Source: Nocardia abscessus (GTDB lineage: Bacteria > Actinomycetota > Actinomycetes > Mycobacteriales > Mycobacteriaceae). From it: a DNA stretch of 64,000 nt. Below are positions 1 to 10,710 of the stretch, in pieces. A model generated the notes under the pieces. It ran no database searches. It worked only from the letters and a program-made list of their open reading frames with translations, and was not told the origin of the DNA. Made by a program: the position numbers and the translations under genes. Every line of letters begins with the position of its first letter. Position 1 is the stretch's first letter. The stretch is taken from the NCBI RefSeq assembly GCF_015477775.1, contig NZ_JADLQO010000004.1, positions 124,001 through 188,000 of the forward strand, read 5' to 3'.

Positions 1-96
1 ACACCCGGCATCCCGGAGTGCCCGCGCGAGGTCGTCCTGGCTCATCAAACGCGCGTTCCGGGCCGCGCGGAGAGCCGTATTCGGTGCCGAAGCCAT
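1..96 (-). CDS. Helix-turn-helix protein, N-terminal part only (runs off the window)
   Basis: The minus strand opens with an ATG at 96 and stays open to the window edge, giving 32 codons. The peptide has an ALRAARNARLMSQDDLARAL stretch, the first two helices of an XRE-type helix-turn-helix domain as found at the N-terminus of many actinobacterial regulators. Only the start of the domain is visible, so what follows it is unknown. A TANNNT -10 box (TAACGT, 103-108 read on the minus strand) lies 6 nt before the ATG and there is no good ribosome-binding site, so a leaderless mRNA is likely. It is divergent from the small gene at 283. Confidence 0.6.
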   Translation of the reverse strand, partial: MASAPNTALRAARNARLMSQDDLARALRDAGC

Positions 97-282
97 GTCG
101 CCACGTTAGCCCTTTGACGCCTAAATGTCGCCCTGAATAGAGGCGGATTGACGCCCGTTACGTCATCGCACGGACACGGCTTGTCGACCGACTCTGAATC
201 TGGCCCCGCCGTCGGGTCGACCTTCGAATCCTCGGCGTCGGGTGCCCACCAACCACACCACAACGTGCAGAGGGGTCACCGA

Positions 283-447
283 ATGACCACAGAGCCCGCA
301 ACCGTCCTTATCGTCATGGCCGCCGTTGGGGGACTGCTGATCCTGCTGTTCTGGGTACTGCCCTGGCTACTCGAACTGGGCGACGACCCGGACGAGTCCG
401 TACCGGCGCGTGACATCCTCGCGCGTATCGAGGAGGAGCAGCGATGA
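283..447 (+). CDS. Small single-pass membrane protein, unknown function
   Basis: This is a 54-residue protein with one hydrophobic segment (about residues 7-29, rich in V, L, I, W) followed by an acidic tail ending in EEEQR. I chose ATG 283 because AGAGGGG lies just upstream. An in-frame ATG at 148 would add 45 unstructured residues. Its stop overlaps the start of the next gene (ATGA at 444-447), so the two are probably translationally coupled. It is divergent from the HTH gene. I do not recognise the family. Confidence 0.5.
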   Translation: MTTEPATVLIVMAAVGGLLILLFWVLPWLLELGDDPDESVPARDILARIEEEQR

Positions 448-734
448 CGACACGGCGCAGTTGGATACAGGACTACTGCGAGGACAGCAACATGCCTGCC
501 GACGAGCAGCACGCACAGGGCCTGATGAAGCTCCACGCCACCTGCACCCCGCCGTGCCCGCGCGAGCTGTCCGCTGAACGGTATCTCCGGGAGCGCGGCG
601 AAGGCAGCACACCCGAGAGTCCGACAAGCGAGGTGCAGGAAAAGTGGGCGGAAATGTGGGCACGGCACCCAGCGAGACCGGCAAAGCGGCATGAAAAAGG
701 CCCTTCACCTGCGGTGCAGGTGAAGGGCCTCTGA
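444..734 (+). CDS. Hypothetical 96-aa protein ending inside the tmRNA terminator
   Basis: A charged, soluble-looking small protein of 96 residues with no membrane segment. It has three cysteines near the N-terminus (YCED, ATC, PPC) and an arginine/glutamate-rich middle. Its start overlaps the stop of the upstream membrane gene, which supports translation as a pair. The last dozen codons (from about KGPSPAV) read through the hairpin that terminates the convergent tmRNA, and the stop falls 1 nt before the tmRNA 3' end. The function is not recognised. The reading frame could also be shorter in vivo or chance. Confidence 0.4.
   Translation: MTTRRSWIQDYCEDSNMPADEQHAQGLMKLHATCTPPCPRELSAERYLRERGEGSTPESPTSEVQEKWAEMWARHPARPAKRHEKGPSPAVQVKGL
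693..730 (-). terminator. Rho-independent terminator of tmRNA
   Basis: A perfect 14-bp inverted repeat (698-711 with 717-730, 5-nt loop) is followed on the minus strand by a run of five T (698-694). It sits 5 nt beyond the tmRNA 3' end. It also overlaps the 3' end of the convergent small gene at 444-734. Confidence 0.9.
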
Positions 735-735
735 G

Positions 736-1103
736 TGGAGCTGCCGGGAATCGAACCCGGGTCCTCCGCCGCGTCTTCAGGGCTTCTCCGTGCGCAGTCC
801 GCTGTGCCTCTACTCGGATCTCCGGGTCCCGCGAACAAGCCCGGATGACGATCCCAGTCGCTGTTCGATGTCCCGTCCTACTCCGCGACCGAGTAGGACG
901 GTTAGCCCTCTAGCTGATGCCGGCACCGGAGCCGAGGGCATGCCCCGGGCCGACAGAGACGCTCTGCTGGTTAGGCAGCGAGAGCGTACTCGCGCTGATT
1001 GGAATCGGCGCTTAATTGGTTGCAACGACGCTTACGGTGGTCTCTTGCCTGCACCGACACGCTTCCCCTGAATCTACGTACGCAGTCGAAACCGTTCAGC
1101 CCC
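736..1103 (-). ncRNA. ssrA: tmRNA (transfer-messenger RNA), tag ADSNQREYALAA
   Basis: The 5' end reads GGGGCTGAACGGTTTCGACTG and the 3' end has a T-arm GGTTCGATTCCCGGC followed by CAGCTCCA, so the acceptor stem GGGGCTG/CAGCTCC pairs. CCA is not encoded. The length of 368 nt is normal. The tag frame lies at 971-1009 on the minus strand and encodes ADSNQREYALAA and a TAA stop, very close to the mycobacterial ADSHQRDYALAA tag. With SmpB, encoded about 4 kb away, it rescues stalled ribosomes and marks the nascent chain for proteolysis through the terminal ALAA. Confidence 0.97.
971..1009 (-). other. tmRNA tag reading frame
   Basis: The resume codon is GCC and twelve sense codons (ADSNQREYALAA) end with TAA. 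The hydrophobic ALAA end is the degradation signal recognised by ClpXP-type proteases. Compared with the M. tuberculosis tag there are H to N and D to E changes. Confidence 0.95.
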
Positions 1104-1442
1104 GTACGCCCCGGCACCTTGCCGGGCTGTTCATGTTAACACCGGTCAGAGCCAGGATCATCCCAATATCCGGTGGGGGCGACTGCCAGGACGTCGGCCA
1201 CGCCACGCAGATCAAGCGGCGATCGACTGGGGAGGATGGAGCACATCCGCCGACCATCTCCCCCGATCGAGACCGAATCCCGCCACCACCACCCGTCGGC
1301 GAGCACCGCGCGTTCGAGCACCCGAACCTTCTCGGATGCTGGTGGTCGATTCTCCCGGTTCGACGACCAACCCGACTTACACTGCACGAGCCGTACGATC
1401 GGCTCTGAGCAGCGGATCTCGATTTCAGACTAAGGAAACACT
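1104..1442. other. Intergenic region: tmRNA promoter and lipoprotein leader, no gene seen
   Basis: On the minus strand a TAACAT -10 box (1133-1138) lies 30 nt before the mature tmRNA 5' end. The roughly 23-nt leader it implies would contain a small GC-rich hairpin and would be trimmed by RNase P. I see no convincing -35. On the plus strand the last 20 nt hold the AAGGAAA ribosome-binding site of the next gene. Open frames here have no recognisable protein features. Confidence 0.5.
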
Positions 1443-2756
1443 TTGGCAGTTCGCACCATTCGGGACAGGTTGCTGCGCCTGTCCGCCCTCACCGTCATCG
1501 CCGGACTCGTCCTGACCGGATGCTCCGCACTACGCGACAAGTCGGCCGAAGGAATCGAGCCGGGTGTCACCGCGGACCCGTGCCCGAACGCCGTCGACAC
1601 CCGCAAGGGGTGTATCTATCTCGGCGTGCTGTCCGATCTGACGAGTGGGCCGTTCGCCGCGCTGGGCAAGGACATTCACAACGGCCAGCTGGCGTTCTGG
1701 AAGGCCGTGAACGAGGCGGGCGGGATCGGCGGCAAGTACGAGGTGGACATCGCCACCTACACCGAGGACACGAACTACGATCTGCAGAAGCACGTCGAGA
1801 CGTACCGGCGGATCGAGCCGCACGTACTGGCGCTCTCGATGAGTTTCGGCACCGTGCAGACGCAGAAGGTACTTCCCGAGATGGACGCGGCGAACATGGT
1901 CGCCATTGCCGGAACCCTGTGGTCGGGCTGGCAATTCGAGAACAGCGACAAGGGCCTGTTGCTGGAGTCCGGGTACTCCTACTGTTCGGAGGCGATCATC
2001 GCCCTGGACTGGATCGCCGAGCACCTGGCGAAGCCGAACTCGATCGCCACGGTGAGCTACCAGGGTGACTACGGCGGCGACTACTCCACCGGCGCGAAGA
2101 AATGGGCCTCCGCCAACCGCGTCGACATGGTGGCGCACATCGACACCGAGCCCAACACTCAGATCGGCAATCAGGACGCGGCGGTCGCCAAGATCCTGAA
2201 CGCCGGAGCGGATCTCGTGCTCCTGGCCACGGGGCCCGCGGAGGCCGGCGAGATCATGGGCAAAACGGCGCTGGCCGGCTTCCCGGGCCGATTCCTGGGC
2301 TCGGGCCCGACCTGGAACGGCGGCTTGTTGAAAAGCCCTGCGGCGACGGCGATCACGGCACGCTACAACATGACCTCGCCGTTGGACGGCTGGGACGGTA
2401 CCAGCGTGGGCGCCAAGAAGGCGCGGGCCTCGGCGACCAGGGAGCCCTCGACCTGGGGTTACAGCGCGGGCTGGATGTTCTCCTACCCGATGAAGGCGCT
2501 GCTCACCCGAGCGGTGAACGAAGGCAGGCTGACCCGCAAGGGCGTCCGGGGGGCGGTGCACGGCCTGCGCGTCGATTACGAGGGTGCGATTCCCGAATAC
2601 ATCTATGGCGCGGCCAAACCCGACCTCGCCCGTCAGCGAGCGGTCATCGAAGCGCCGGAGCAGACCGCGCCGCTGGGTGCGAAAACCCTTGCGGTCGCGT
2701 ACCACGGCCCGACTCAGGACCGCATCACCCTCACCGAGCCCTGCGTGCAGCCGTAA
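1443..2756 (+). CDS. Lipoprotein solute-binding protein, periplasmic-binding-protein type 1 (LivK-like)
   Basis: The 437-residue protein starts at TTG with AAGGAAA 4 nt upstream. The first 27 residues form a lipoprotein signal (RDR, hydrophobic core, LTGC with lipidated Cys27). The mature part has the IYLGVLSDLTSGPFAALG opening and two alpha/beta lobes typical of branched-chain amino acid/amide-binding proteins, with conserved Cys pairs CPN...KGC near the start and EPC at the C-terminus. Such proteins capture a ligand outside the membrane for an ABC importer. No permease or ATPase gene is near, so its transporter and ligand are unknown. The next gene is a close paralogue. Confidence 0.8.
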   Translation: MAVRTIRDRLLRLSALTVIAGLVLTGCSALRDKSAEGIEPGVTADPCPNAVDTRKGCIYLGVLSDLTSGPFAALGKDIHNGQLAFWKAVNEAGGIGGKYEVDIATYTEDTNYDLQKHVETYRRIEPHVLALSMSFGTVQTQKVLPEMDAANMVAIAGTLWSGWQFENSDKGLLLESGYSYCSEAIIALDWIAEHLAKPNSIATVSYQGDYGGDYSTGAKKWASANRVDMVAHIDTEPNTQIGNQDAAVAKILNAGADLVLLATGPAEAGEIMGKTALAGFPGRFLGSGPTWNGGLLKSPAATAITARYNMTSPLDGWDGTSVGAKKARASATREPSTWGYSAGWMFSYPMKALLTRAVNEGRLTRKGVRGAVHGLRVDYEGAIPEYIYGAAKPDLARQRAVIEAPEQTAPLGAKTLAVAYHGPTQDRITLTEPCVQP

Positions 2757-2767
2757 GCGAGCCAGAT

Positions 2768-4066
2768 ATGCCTTTCCATCGTGTTTTCCGTCGACTACTT
2801 CGACTCGTAGCCGTTCCGCTCGCGCTCGGGCTCGTCCTGACCGCCGGGTGTTCGACTTCGACGCCCGCCGCCACACCGGGTGTCACCCGCGAACCATGTC
2901 CACACGCGATTCACCGCGACAAGGGCTGTATCTATCTGGGCGTGCTGTCGGACCTGAACAACGGCCCCTTCGCCCCGCTCGGAAAGTCCTTGCAGGAAGG
3001 GCAGCTCGCGTTCTGGAACGAGGTGAACAAGCAGGGCGGGATCGGCGGCTACGAGATCGACATCACCGCCTACACACGCGACACCGCCTACGACCCGCGC
3101 AGGCACGTCACGGAATTCGCGAACGTCGCGCCGCACGTGCTGGCGCTCGCGATGAGTTTCGGAACCGCGCAGACGCTGGCTGTCCTGCAGGAGATGGACG
3201 ACGCGGATCTGGTGACCGGGGCGGGCACACTCTGGTCGGGCTGGCAGTATCGCTCCACCGATCGCGATCTGGTACTGGACGACGGGTTCTCGTACTGCAC
3301 CGAAGCCGTGCTCGGCCTGGACTGGTTCGCGCAGAACCACTATCAGCCGCGCACCCTCGGCGTGGTCGCCTATCGCGGCAACTACGGTGGCGACTACGCC
3401 AGTGGGGCGCTCAAGTGGGCCTTGGACAACGGCGCCACGATCACCTCGCGCGTCGACACCGGGCCCAACACCGAGGTCGGCAATCAGGACTACCCGGTCG
3501 CCGCGATCATGGCCGACCCGCCCGATGTGGTCCTGTTGGCCACCGGGCCGGGCGAAGCCGCCGAGATCGTCGGCAAGCTGGCGAGATCCGGCTACGAGGG
3601 CCGGTTCCTGGGGTCCACTCCGACCTGGAACAGCGCGCTGCTCAAGACACCGGCCGCGCCCGCGCTCACGGCGCTGTACAACTACACCTCGCCGTTCGAC
3701 GGCTGGGACGGCACGAGCACCGGAGCCCAGCGCGCCAGGAACGCCGCGACCAGCGAACCGACGAACTTCGGCTACAACCTGGGCTGGGCGATCTCCTATC
3801 CGATGAAGGCGCTGCTCACCAAGGCAGCCGAGTCGGGCGGTCTGGACCGGCCGACCTTGCGCAAGGCCCTGGCCGGGCTCACCGTGGATTCCGAAGGCAT
3901 GGCGGCGCCGCAGATCTACGGCCGCGACGAACCCGACGTGGCAGCGCAGCGCGCGGTGGTCAACGTGCCCGACCCGTCCACGTCACTGGGTTCGCGCACG
4001 GTGGTCGCCGATTACCGCAGCCCCACGTTGAAGCGGATCGCGATGCGCGAGCCCTGCACGAGGTGA
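2768..4066 (+). CDS. Second lipoprotein solute-binding protein, tandem paralogue
   Basis: The 432-residue protein has a lipoprotein signal ending TAGC (Cys28) and the same architecture as the upstream gene. Blocks such as GCIYLGVLSDL, LAFWNEVN, MSFGT, LWSGWQ, NYGGDY, LLATGP and SPFDGWDGTS are shared almost residue for residue, so this is a tandem duplication that has since diverged. The start follows the upstream stop by 11 nt with only a weak ribosome-binding site, which suggests co-transcription and possibly reinitiation. As with its twin, no ABC permease genes are adjacent. Confidence 0.8.
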   Translation: MPFHRVFRRLLRLVAVPLALGLVLTAGCSTSTPAATPGVTREPCPHAIHRDKGCIYLGVLSDLNNGPFAPLGKSLQEGQLAFWNEVNKQGGIGGYEIDITAYTRDTAYDPRRHVTEFANVAPHVLALAMSFGTAQTLAVLQEMDDADLVTGAGTLWSGWQYRSTDRDLVLDDGFSYCTEAVLGLDWFAQNHYQPRTLGVVAYRGNYGGDYASGALKWALDNGATITSRVDTGPNTEVGNQDYPVAAIMADPPDVVLLATGPGEAAEIVGKLARSGYEGRFLGSTPTWNSALLKTPAAPALTALYNYTSPFDGWDGTSTGAQRARNAATSEPTNFGYNLGWAISYPMKALLTKAAESGGLDRPTLRKALAGLTVDSEGMAAPQIYGRDEPDVAAQRAVVNVPDPSTSLGSRTVVADYRSPTLKRIAMREPCTR

Positions 4067-4151
4067 TTCGCGCAGTCCTTGTGGCGCCCGCCGCCCGAGT
4101 GACCTTGCCTGCGGCAACGGGATTCGGCTGGGGCGGCAGTGTCAGTGGGAG

Positions 4152-5015
4152 TCAGGCGGCGGCAATGAGTGCGACCGCTGCCAGCGCGAGGACCAGGCCG
4201 AACTGCTGCTGCCGGTGGACCCGCTCGCCGAGCAGCACCATCGCCAGCAGCACGGTCACCGCCGGATACAGCGAGCCGATCACGCTCACCAGCGACAGCA
4301 GCGATCCGTGGAACGCGTACAGCAGCGCCGCGTTGCTGACGACGTCCAGCACGCTGATATAGCAGGCCAGCCGTAACGGTTCGCCGCGCAGCCTGCCGAA
4401 CTCCCTGGCGACCAGCGCGGCGAGCCAGACGACTCCGGTGGCCGCGACACGCTGCATGAGCAGCGGCCACAGTCCCGAGTCCGCCGAAGTCTTGTGCAGG
4501 AAGACGAAGGCGAAGCCGTAGGCGGCGCCGGACCCGATGGTCAGCGCGGCGACGGTGCGGGTGAACCGCAGTTCGCGTCCGCCGGTGATCTCCTCGGTCA
4601 CCTCGTCGGGCGATTCCCGGCTCACCAGGAGCACCGCGACCAGCGCGAACACGACGCCCGCGAAGGCGAGCGGACCGGGACGCTCGCCGGTCAGCAGCCC
4701 GACGAGCACCGGAATGCCCGCCACGAGCACCGCCGTCAGCGGCGACACCACCGCCATCGGACCATTGGCCAGCGCCGCGTAGAACCACCACACCGCGACG
4801 CCGCTCGCGACGCCCGCCGCCGCTCCCCACGCCAGCGACGCGGCGTCCGGCGTGCCCGACACGAACGGGAGCAGGGCGAGCACCAGCAGCACCGAGAACG
4901 GATAGGAGTAGATGACGACGCGCAGTGCGGTCACCCGCCGCGACGCCACACCGCCGTAGAAATCGCTCACGCCGTAGCCCACCGCGGCTGCCAGCGCGAG
5001 CAGGACGGCGGTCAC
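4152..5015 (-). CDS. DMT-superfamily transporter (EamA domains)
   Basis: This 287-residue integral membrane protein has about ten hydrophobic segments in two homologous halves (about 1-130 and 150-287), the EamA/drug-metabolite transporter fold. Motifs such as [18 protein letters not shown] and [14 protein letters not shown] are the paired segments expected. A central charged loop ([10 protein letters not shown]) separates the halves. It starts at GTG overlapping the smpB stop (GTGA), so it is translated with smpB. The substrate cannot be told from the sequence. Family members export amino acids, metabolites or drugs. Confidence 0.8.
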   Translation of the reverse strand: MTAVLLALAAAVGYGVSDFYGGVASRRVTALRVVIYSYPFSVLLVLALLPFVSGTPDAASLAWGAAAGVASGVAVWWFYAALANGPMAVVSPLTAVLVAGIPVLVGLLTGERPGPLAFAGVVFALVAVLLVSRESPDEVTEEITGGRELRFTRTVAALTIGSGAAYGFAFVFLHKTSADSGLWPLLMQRVAATGVVWLAALVAREFGRLRGEPLRLACYISVLDVVSNAALLYAFHGSLLSLVSVIGSLYPAVTVLLAMVLLGERVHRQQQFGLVLALAAVALIAAA

Positions 5016-5485
5016 TTCATACCTTTGACCCGCCGTCCCAGCTCGCGGGTGACTTCTCGCTCGGCGGTGCGCCGAGCCAGGTCCTGGCGCTTGTCGTAGT
5101 CCTGCTTACCCTTGGCCAGCGCCAGTTCGACCTTCACCTTGCCGTCGGAGAAATACATCGACAGCGGCACCAGCGTCTGGTTGCCCTCTCGCGACTTGCC
5201 GACCAGTCGCTCGATCTCGCGCTTGTGCAGCAGCAGTTTGCGCACCCGGCGCGGCGCGTGGTTGGTCCAGGTGCCGTGGCTGAACTCGGGGATGTGCAGC
5301 CCACGCAGCCACACCTCGCCGTTGTCCACCGTCGCGAAGGCGTCCACCAGCGAGGCCTTGCCCTCCCGCAAGCTCTTCACCTCGGTGCCGACCAGCGCGA
5401 TCCCGGCCTCGTAGACGTCCAGGATCGTGTAGTTGTGCCGCGCCCGGCGGTTGGTCGCGATGACCTTACGCCCCTTCTCCTTCAT
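5012..5485 (-). CDS. smpB: SsrA-binding protein SmpB
   Basis: At 157 residues it has the normal SmpB length and all family blocks: [38 protein letters not shown]-type basic loop, HRR-type [13 protein letters not shown], and a basic C-terminal tail [16 protein letters not shown]. It binds the tRNA-like domain of tmRNA and delivers it to stalled ribosomes. ATG 5485 gives the correct family start. A TAGAGT -10 box (5494-5499) lies 8 nt upstream, so the message may be leaderless. In M. tuberculosis smpB follows ftsX directly. Here ftsEX lies 10 kb away on the other strand. Confidence 0.96.
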   Translation of the reverse strand: MKEKGRKVIATNRRARHNYTILDVYEAGIALVGTEVKSLREGKASLVDAFATVDNGEVWLRGLHIPEFSHGTWTNHAPRRVRKLLLHKREIERLVGKSREGNQTLVPLSMYFSDGKVKVELALAKGKQDYDKRQDLARRTAEREVTRELGRRVKGMK

Positions 5486-5541
5486 AACGGTCCACTCTAA
5501 GTGACCCGGCAACCAAATTATTCCCGCAGGTCGCGGACGCA

Positions 5542-5784
5542 CTAGCCACCCTGATGCAGCACGATGTAGAGCGCGAGGACAGCGAGGAACAGCACAAGCA
5601 GGGCCACCGTCGACATCCGCGGTGCGCCGGGACGCTCCGGCGGCGGCCTGCGCCGCAGCCACACGTTCTCGACCGACGGATCGCTCCTGCCCCGGATCTG
5701 CGGCGGCGCGTCCGGAGCCTCACCCCCTGCGGAGCCGGAGGAAACATCTTGGCCCTCATCGCTGGAACCCTCACCCGGTGCCAT
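5542..5784 (-). CDS. Small C-tail-anchored membrane protein, unknown
   Basis: This 80-residue protein starts at ATG 5784. An upstream in-frame TTG at 5823 would add 13 residues. The N-terminal 60 residues are polar and low-complexity with an arginine/proline patch ([14 protein letters not shown]). One hydrophobic helix (about 57-75, [19 protein letters not shown]) ends the protein, so the polar part probably faces the cytoplasm. It lies between the phosphatase and smpB on the same strand. I do not recognise a family. Confidence 0.5.
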   Translation of the reverse strand: MAPGEGSSDEGQDVSSGSAGGEAPDAPPQIRGRSDPSVENVWLRRRPPPERPGAPRMSTVALLVLFLAVLALYIVLHQGG

Positions 5785-5851
5785 AGCCAGCACGGTAGCC
5801 GCGATGACGGTGGCGCGCCGCAATTCCCGCGCCGCGCAACACAGTTGGAAC

Positions 5852-6925
5852 TCAGGCCAGGCGCCGCCGGAACGCCTCGGCGGATGCGCCGGTCGCCAGG
5901 TCGACGGTGTGCACGCCCAACTCGACCCCGCCCTGGGTGAGTTCGAGAATCATGAAGCCCAGCTCGTGGTAGTTCTCGTACAGCGCACTGTTGCCCGCGC
6001 TCGCGGTGAGCCGCGGCTCCGCGCCGACTGTCTTCGCGGCCGCGCCCGACACGATCTGCCTGGTTCCCTTCGACGCCGCCGTGGGTTCGAGCACCTGCAG
6101 CGAGTGATCGTGCCCGGACAGGATGAACTGGCACCGGCCGATCACATGGTCTTCGATGAAGCGTTTCACGTGCACGCCGTTGATCGGCTCCAGAGACAGG
6201 CCCTCGTAGCGGCCCGCGTCTCCGTGCGGGCCGTTGCTCAGATACGGCTGGTGCGTGCAGGCGATCTTCCACGGGGCGGGCGACTCGGCGATGGCGCGGT
6301 CGAGCCAGTCGCGCTGCTCGTTCATGAACTGCCCGTCGACCGCCCAATAGGGCGAGAAGACCGGTGGCACGTAAGCGGCCAACGGATTGACATCGAGGAC
6401 GAAGAACTCGACGACGGGGTTCCGCTCCGGGATCCGCACCGAGTAGTAGCGGCTCGGCATCCACCAGCGTCGAGAGCTGGCGTGGTACTCCACCTCGGCA
6501 TTGCCGCGCAGCAGCCACCCGCCGTCGCCGCCGAGAACCGAACTGTTGTCGTGGTTGCCGAGAACCATCAGCCAGGGGAAGTCCAGTCCGGCGTTGGGAT
6601 TCTCGAACTTGTCGGCGAACTGGACGTCGGCGGCACTGTCGGGCCCGTGCTCGTAGATGTTGTCGCCGAGACCCAGTGCGAGCGAGACGGGTTCACGGCC
6701 GTGGTGTGCGCGCATGGCGTCGGCTACCGCCCATTGGGTGCGGGTGCCGGTGCCCGCGTCGCCGGTCACCAGCACCCGTACCCGACGATCCTCCGGGAAG
6801 GGGAACTTGCTGACGCCTTCGGCGACGGGTACCGCCTGCGCGGGCGTCCGGCCGACCAGCGTCGCCCCGGCCGCGAGGGTGGCCGCACCGGCCAAGAACT
6901 CCCGGCGCCCGATCGTCTCGCTCAC
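5852..6925 (-). CDS. Tat-exported metallophosphatase, purple acid phosphatase (ACP5-like)
   Basis: The 357-residue protein starts at GTG with GGAGG 6 nt upstream. Its N-terminus is a twin-arginine signal (GRREFLAGAATLAAGA), so it is exported folded. The calcineurin-like dinuclear metal motifs are all present: GDAGTG, GDNIYEHG, GNHDN, THQPYLS and GHDHSLQ, in the order of tartrate-resistant acid phosphatases. It should hydrolyse phosphate esters at or outside the membrane, scavenging phosphate. The gene ends 67 nt before the small membrane gene. The specific substrate is not predictable. Confidence 0.85.
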   Translation of the reverse strand: MSETIGRREFLAGAATLAAGATLVGRTPAQAVPVAEGVSKFPFPEDRRVRVLVTGDAGTGTRTQWAVADAMRAHHGREPVSLALGLGDNIYEHGPDSAADVQFADKFENPNAGLDFPWLMVLGNHDNSSVLGGDGGWLLRGNAEVEYHASSRRWWMPSRYYSVRIPERNPVVEFFVLDVNPLAAYVPPVFSPYWAVDGQFMNEQRDWLDRAIAESPAPWKIACTHQPYLSNGPHGDAGRYEGLSLEPINGVHVKRFIEDHVIGRCQFILSGHDHSLQVLEPTAASKGTRQIVSGAAAKTVGAEPRLTASAGNSALYENYHELGFMILELTQGGVELGVHTVDLATGASAEAFRRRLA

Positions 6926-7001
6926 ACAGTCCTCCACAGTCTTCGGCGGTCCGGCACGCCGACCATCCTCGCCCATCGATGCACCGCGCGCCGGCGACGG
7001 C

Positions 7002-8885
<1,884 letters not shown>

Positions 8886-9071
8886 CCTACGAGCGCCCGG
8901 ACGGCGCGGTACCGGTACGGTGCGGCGTTCGCCCTGCTGGACGGCCGAGTTCTGCACATGTGCACAACCAACGCCGAAGCTTCCCGTCCCGGCTCGCCGA
9001 CCTGGGGGTTTCCCATCAGAGCGGAAATTCTCGGCCCGGCGGCTCCCTCCAACGCTGTTATGTTGTGGCCC

Positions 9072-10052
9072 ATGGCAACAGGGATCGGGACCAGGGCACG
9101 CGCGGCGATGCTCACCGCCGTCGTCGTGGTCGCCGCGGCCGCCGTGGTCACTGCGGCACTGCCCGCGGCGCGGGCGGAGACCATCCCCGCGATGTGCTCG
9201 CACGGCTGGGAGGCCGGGACCGTCGTCGAGGGAGCCGGCAATCTGGAGAATCTCGATGCCGACGGCCAGGGCGGTTTCTACGTCACCGGCCTGATGGACA
9301 ATTACCTGGCGCATGTCGACCGCGCCGGGCGGATGGAGAAGCTGGTCACGGATGTACACCGCCCCGCAGGTGTGCGCGTCGCCGGGCGCTACGTCTACTT
9401 CCTCACCGGCGACGGGCTCAGCGAACCCCCGGGCACGCTCCAGCGCTACGACGTCGAGACCGGCGCGGTCAGTGTCCTGCTCACCGGGCTGAACGGGCCG
9501 AACGGCCTGCTGTTGCTGCCCGACGGCAGCCTGCTGTTCACCACCATCGGTCTGAACGGTCCGAACGGGATCTCCCGCTACTGGCCCGAGACGAACGAGT
9601 ACGAGCGGGACTGGTCGAGTCTGCCGCCAGCCAACGGCCTCGCGCTGGCCGCGGACGGCGAGTCGGTCTACGTCGACACGATGACGATGCAGATCCTGCG
9701 CGTCCGGCTGGACGATCCGGCGCACCCCACGGTGGTCTCCGGCATCCCGGACCTGGTCGCACTCCCCGACGACATGGAGGCCACCCGAGCGGGCGCGCTC
9801 TTCGTCGCCGACCATATGCTCGGCGCCGTCTATCAGGTGGATACGACCACCGGCGCCACCTGCGCGATCATCACCGGCTTGATCAAGCCGGGCCCTTTGC
9901 GCAACCTGCCGGACGGCGCCACCTCGGTCCGCATCGACCGCGACGGTGACTCCTGGGCGCTGTTCGTCACCAGCATGGACGGCACGCTGCGGCGGTTGCG
10001 CCCACCGGCGGGCATCGACCTCACGCCCGCGAATCCCACGCGGGCCGGATAG
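9072..10052 (+). CDS. Secreted beta-propeller protein, SMP-30/gluconolactonase-like
   Basis: The 326-residue protein has a Sec signal (hydrophobic VVVVAAAAVV core, likely cleavage after ARA at about residue 34) and then repeating blade-like segments (LDADGQGGFYVTG, YFLTGDG, LNGPNGLLLLPDGSLLFTT, NGLALAADGESVYV). This is the pattern of SMP-30/strictosidine-synthase-type propellers, which often act as lactonases or esterases. No substrate is indicated. A TATGTT -10 box (9059-9064) sits 7 nt before ATG 9072 and no Shine-Dalgarno is present, which favours this start over ATG 9060. It is divergent from recQ. Confidence 0.65.
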   Translation: MATGIGTRARAAMLTAVVVVAAAAVVTAALPAARAETIPAMCSHGWEAGTVVEGAGNLENLDADGQGGFYVTGLMDNYLAHVDRAGRMEKLVTDVHRPAGVRVAGRYVYFLTGDGLSEPPGTLQRYDVETGAVSVLLTGLNGPNGLLLLPDGSLLFTTIGLNGPNGISRYWPETNEYERDWSSLPPANGLALAADGESVYVDTMTMQILRVRLDDPAHPTVVSGIPDLVALPDDMEATRAGALFVADHMLGAVYQVDTTTGATCAIITGLIKPGPLRNLPDGATSVRIDRDGDSWALFVTSMDGTLRRLRPPAGIDLTPANPTRAG

Positions 10053-10119
10053 TTCTGGGTGCTTCGAGGATTCCGCGGTCACCGACCGACCTGGTGTACC
10101 CATCGGAGGGAGGAAAGCC

Positions 10120-10650
10120 GTGGTCGAAACAGCGCCGATGGTGGCGGCCACCGCGATGGACGCCGAGGACATCGCACGACTACGCGATCGGCTCGCGCAG
10201 TGGATGGTCGACAACGGCATCGGGCAATGGGTGCCGGGCGAGTACGCGGTGGCGGTTGTCACGGAGGAGATCGCGCGAAATGAATGGTTCGTGTGGCGCG
10301 ACGAGTCCGCGGCGCTCGTGGCCGCCGTTCGCCTCATCTGGCGGGATCCGGAGTTCTGGGGCGCGGACGACGACACCGAGGCCGGTTACGTCCACGGCCT
10401 GATGGTCGCGCCGGAATACCGGGGCCACGGACTCGGTCCGCGCATACTCGGGTTCTGCGCCGCGCACACACTGGCTCACGGCGTCACCCGCCAACGCCTG
10501 GATACCGCGTCGGATAACCAGATACTCCGGAAGTATTACGCCGCACAGGGTTTCATCGAACTCCGGGAGACGAGACTGCCGCCCCAGTTCCACGGGACCA
10601 CCCACGTCGTCCTGATGGAAAAGTTCCTGGATACGCCAGACGTGCGTTAA
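10120..10650 (+). CDS. GNAT family N-acetyltransferase
   Basis: The 176-residue protein starts at GTG behind a strong GGAGGGAGGAAA ribosome-binding site. The centre has the acetyl-CoA loop MVAPEYRGHGLGPRIL (R/Q-x-x-G-x-G/A), followed by LDTASDNQILRKYYAAQGF, the usual GNAT helix and beta-bulge. It should transfer an acetyl group to an amine. The acceptor is unknown. It is 67 nt downstream of the propeller gene and may share its transcript. Confidence 0.8.
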   Translation: MVETAPMVAATAMDAEDIARLRDRLAQWMVDNGIGQWVPGEYAVAVVTEEIARNEWFVWRDESAALVAAVRLIWRDPEFWGADDDTEAGYVHGLMVAPEYRGHGLGPRILGFCAAHTLAHGVTRQRLDTASDNQILRKYYAAQGFIELRETRLPPQFHGTTHVVLMEKFLDTPDVR

Positions 10651-10710
10651 CTGACGGGCTCGCGACCACGTCGTCCCGGGCCCGAGCTCCAGCCGTGCGA
10701 AACGGAGCGG

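Noticed and set aside
2584..4362. Long second frame across the tandem lipoprotein genes
   Set aside because: It is arginine-rich shadow sequence in another frame of clear lipoprotein genes, a usual result of high GC content.
8886..10376. Minus-strand open frame continuing upstream of recQ for about 1.5 kb
   Set aside because: It is antisense to the propeller and GNAT genes, has no helicase-like sequence, and RecQ is complete from 8885.
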